Of a stretch of 24,453 bases of DNA, positions 23,256-24,453 are shown one piece after another. The notes under the pieces were generated by a model. The model ran no database searches. It saw nothing but the letters and a program-made list of their open reading frames with translations, and was not told the origin of the DNA. The DNA is taken from positions 1 to 24,453 of the forward strand of contig NZ_CALIBH010000195.1 in assembly GCF_938045775.1 (NCBI RefSeq), in the 5' to 3' direction. The first letter of the stretch is position 1. Every line of letters starts with the position of its first letter. The translations under genes and the position numbers were made by a program. The DNA comes from an uncultured Campylobacter sp. (GTDB lineage Bacteria; Campylobacterota; Campylobacteria; Campylobacterales; Campylobacteraceae).

Positions 23256-24008
23256 CTACTTTTCCCATTTAAATTTAAATCTCTTGCGCTTTATTTTTAT
23301 GAAATTTTCCAACTCTTTATCGGTAAAATTTAAAATCTCTTTTCGGTTTTGTAAATTTACATAAGTGTGCCTTATATCGCAATTACCGACAAAGGCGGCT
23401 TCCCAGTTCTTAATTAGCCAACTTGAGCTTATGGCATATTCCCGTCCTTTATCCGAGCGCATTTTATCGTCATATCCGATAGGCGCAAACATACCGGAAT
23501 AAAACCCCTCTAGATAAGGCAATCTCGGGCATCCTTCCGTATCGGTTGCGACGATAAATTTTATCTTTCGATCATATGGACGAAAAGCCTTGTGACACTC
23601 TATAATATCTCCATTTTTTAGATCGTCTTTGAATTCTAAAAATTTATAAGTAAATTTTGCGGGAATTTTATCATTTATCCTTTTGTATTCGGCTAAAAAA
23701 CTATCGTAATAAGAAAATATGCTTATATTTCTGGGCGACTCTGGATCACATACAAAATCTAAATTCTCCAATACCCACTTTTTAGAAATCAGACCATTAT
23801 TATTTCTCACATTTGCTTCCGGAGGCAATATTATGAATTCGCCCAATTTATCGCCGTTTATACGCAGCAGGTTATTCCAGCTACAAAATAAAAACCGCCT
23901 TTGACCGATTTGCAGTATATCGCCCTCCGCGAAAATTTCTCTAAAATTATTAATCGAAAATTTCCTTCTACCTCTTACGGGTATTATCTTTTTATAATTT
24001 CTTTTCAT
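23256..24008 (-). CDS. Hypothetical protein, possible immunity-array member
   Basis: A 250-aa soluble basic protein starting MKRNYKKIIPVRGRRKF. It shows two similar halves, each with a 'GD I' beta element (EGDILQIGQRRFLF near 28-41 and NGDIIECHKAFRPY near 131-144) followed by a Pro/Gly-rich stretch, then a W-rich ISSSWLIKNWEAAFVG. This may be an internal duplication. No family recognised. It starts 40 nt after the broken gene upstream and is A+T-rich. Its membership in an immunity array is inferred from position only. Confidence 0.6.
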   Translation of the reverse strand: MKRNYKKIIPVRGRRKFSINNFREIFAEGDILQIGQRRFLFCSWNNLLRINGDKLGEFIILPPEANVRNNNGLISKKWVLENLDFVCDPESPRNISIFSYYDSFLAEYKRINDKIPAKFTYKFLEFKDDLKNGDIIECHKAFRPYDRKIKFIVATDTEGCPRLPYLEGFYSGMFAPIGYDDKMRSDKGREYAISSSWLIKNWEAAFVGNCDIRHTYVNLQNRKEILNFTDKELENFIKIKRKRFKFKWEK

Positions 24009-24048
24009 GATCTTTCTTCTGTTTTATTATTAAATCGCCGCACACTCG

Positions 24049-24423
24049 CTAAATCCCTAGATGCAAAATATATAAATCATTTTTAATTGCCGAATCGATT
24101 AGTTCCAATAGGCCGTCTAATTGCTCGATAACCGAGGATTTATTTAGCGCGCAGTTTTTATCAAAAACAATTTGCTAATCCGCGCTCAAGAAAAGCGACC
24201 TCCAAGAGCATATTATATCTCTAAATTTAGCTTTATCTTCTATCCAGCTATAGCCATAGTAATTTAGACCTTTTTTCAAATTTACCTCATCGTTCCACGT
24301 GGTTTATACCCACTTTAGAGAGTATAAAATATGAAGTATCAGATCATCGCTAATTACTACGCAATGCTCTTTAGAGAAGATATTTTCTTTTGTCTTTTTG
24401 AGCAAAAATTCATGTTTAGGCAT
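24049..24423 (-). pseudogene. Small immunity-like gene broken by two in-frame stop codons
   Basis: One reading frame of 125 codons runs from ATG 24423 (with AAGGAG upstream) to TAG 24049-24051, interrupted by TAA at 24304-24306 (codon 40) and TAG at 24175-24177 (codon 83). The pieces join without frameshift: MPKHEFLLKK...LHILYSLKWV, then TTWNDEVNLKKGLNYYGYSW...SLFLSAD, then QIVFDKNC...ILHLGI. The pattern (KHEFLL start, VVISDD, GLNYYGYS, SWRSLF, end in ILHLGI) resembles a recurring small-protein family in immunity loci, which I cannot name. Each stop could come from one base change, so decay looks recent. Nonsense suppression is an unlikely alternative. Confidence 0.7.
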
Positions 24424-24453
24424 ACAGCTCCTTATTGTTTTAAAATATGACTT

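Overview
The window looks like the chromosome of a campylobacterium, probably a Campylobacter with a moderately high G+C content; something like C. gracilis is possible, but the species cannot be read from the sequence. Signs are the very frequent AAATTTTAAAATTT-type runs, promoters with a clear -10 box but no clear -35 box, NrdA and RecJ of campylobacterial type, and a nine-base G tract just upstream of a gene. Core genes are G+C-rich. Two stretches are clearly A+T-rich and look acquired: about 13005-13920 and about 21230 to the right edge.

Layout. (1) 1-4532, plus strand: the end of a substrate-binding protein, a permease and an ATPase of a NitT/TauT-type ABC transporter, translationally coupled to a 950-codon NnrS-like membrane protein. 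The first ~585 codons of that protein are an unusual Cys/Arg-rich and then Gln/Asn/Ser-rich repeat region. A small cupin gene follows. (2) 4929-5456: 528 bp with no convincing gene, containing a 60-bp duplication. (3) 5457-8658, minus: pyrG then recJ, overlapping by 11 bp. (4) 8796-10244, plus: a DUF945-like membrane-anchored protein, ending in a strong terminator. (5) 10629-13001, plus: nrdA behind a promoter and a ~135-nt leader with a hairpin. (6) 13079-13918, plus: an A+T-rich orphan gene resembling HEPN/abortive-infection proteins, with its end overlapping the convergent cobW-like gene by 9 bp. (7) 20181 back to 13910, minus: response regulator and histidine kinase, then (own promoter) a Trp-rich polytopic membrane protein, a Tat-exported metallo-beta-lactamase-fold protein and a COG0523/CobW GTPase with a ~290-residue extra N-terminal region. 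(8) 20275-21189, minus: a DUF3137-like membrane protein. (9) 21298-24423, minus: five small A+T-rich genes and one gene broken by two stop codons, closely spaced and co-directional. They resemble the immunity-gene arrays found downstream of polymorphic toxins (CDI, Rhs, T6SS or similar); the toxin would lie to the right of the window.

The best candidates for something not well described are: the signalling/hydrolase/metal-chaperone block at 13910-20181, whose two-component operon is preceded by a G9 tract of the phase-variable kind; the orphan HEPN-like gene; the immunity-like array; and the NnrS protein with its in-frame repeat extension. No tRNA, rRNA, CRISPR array, transposase or integrase was recognised.
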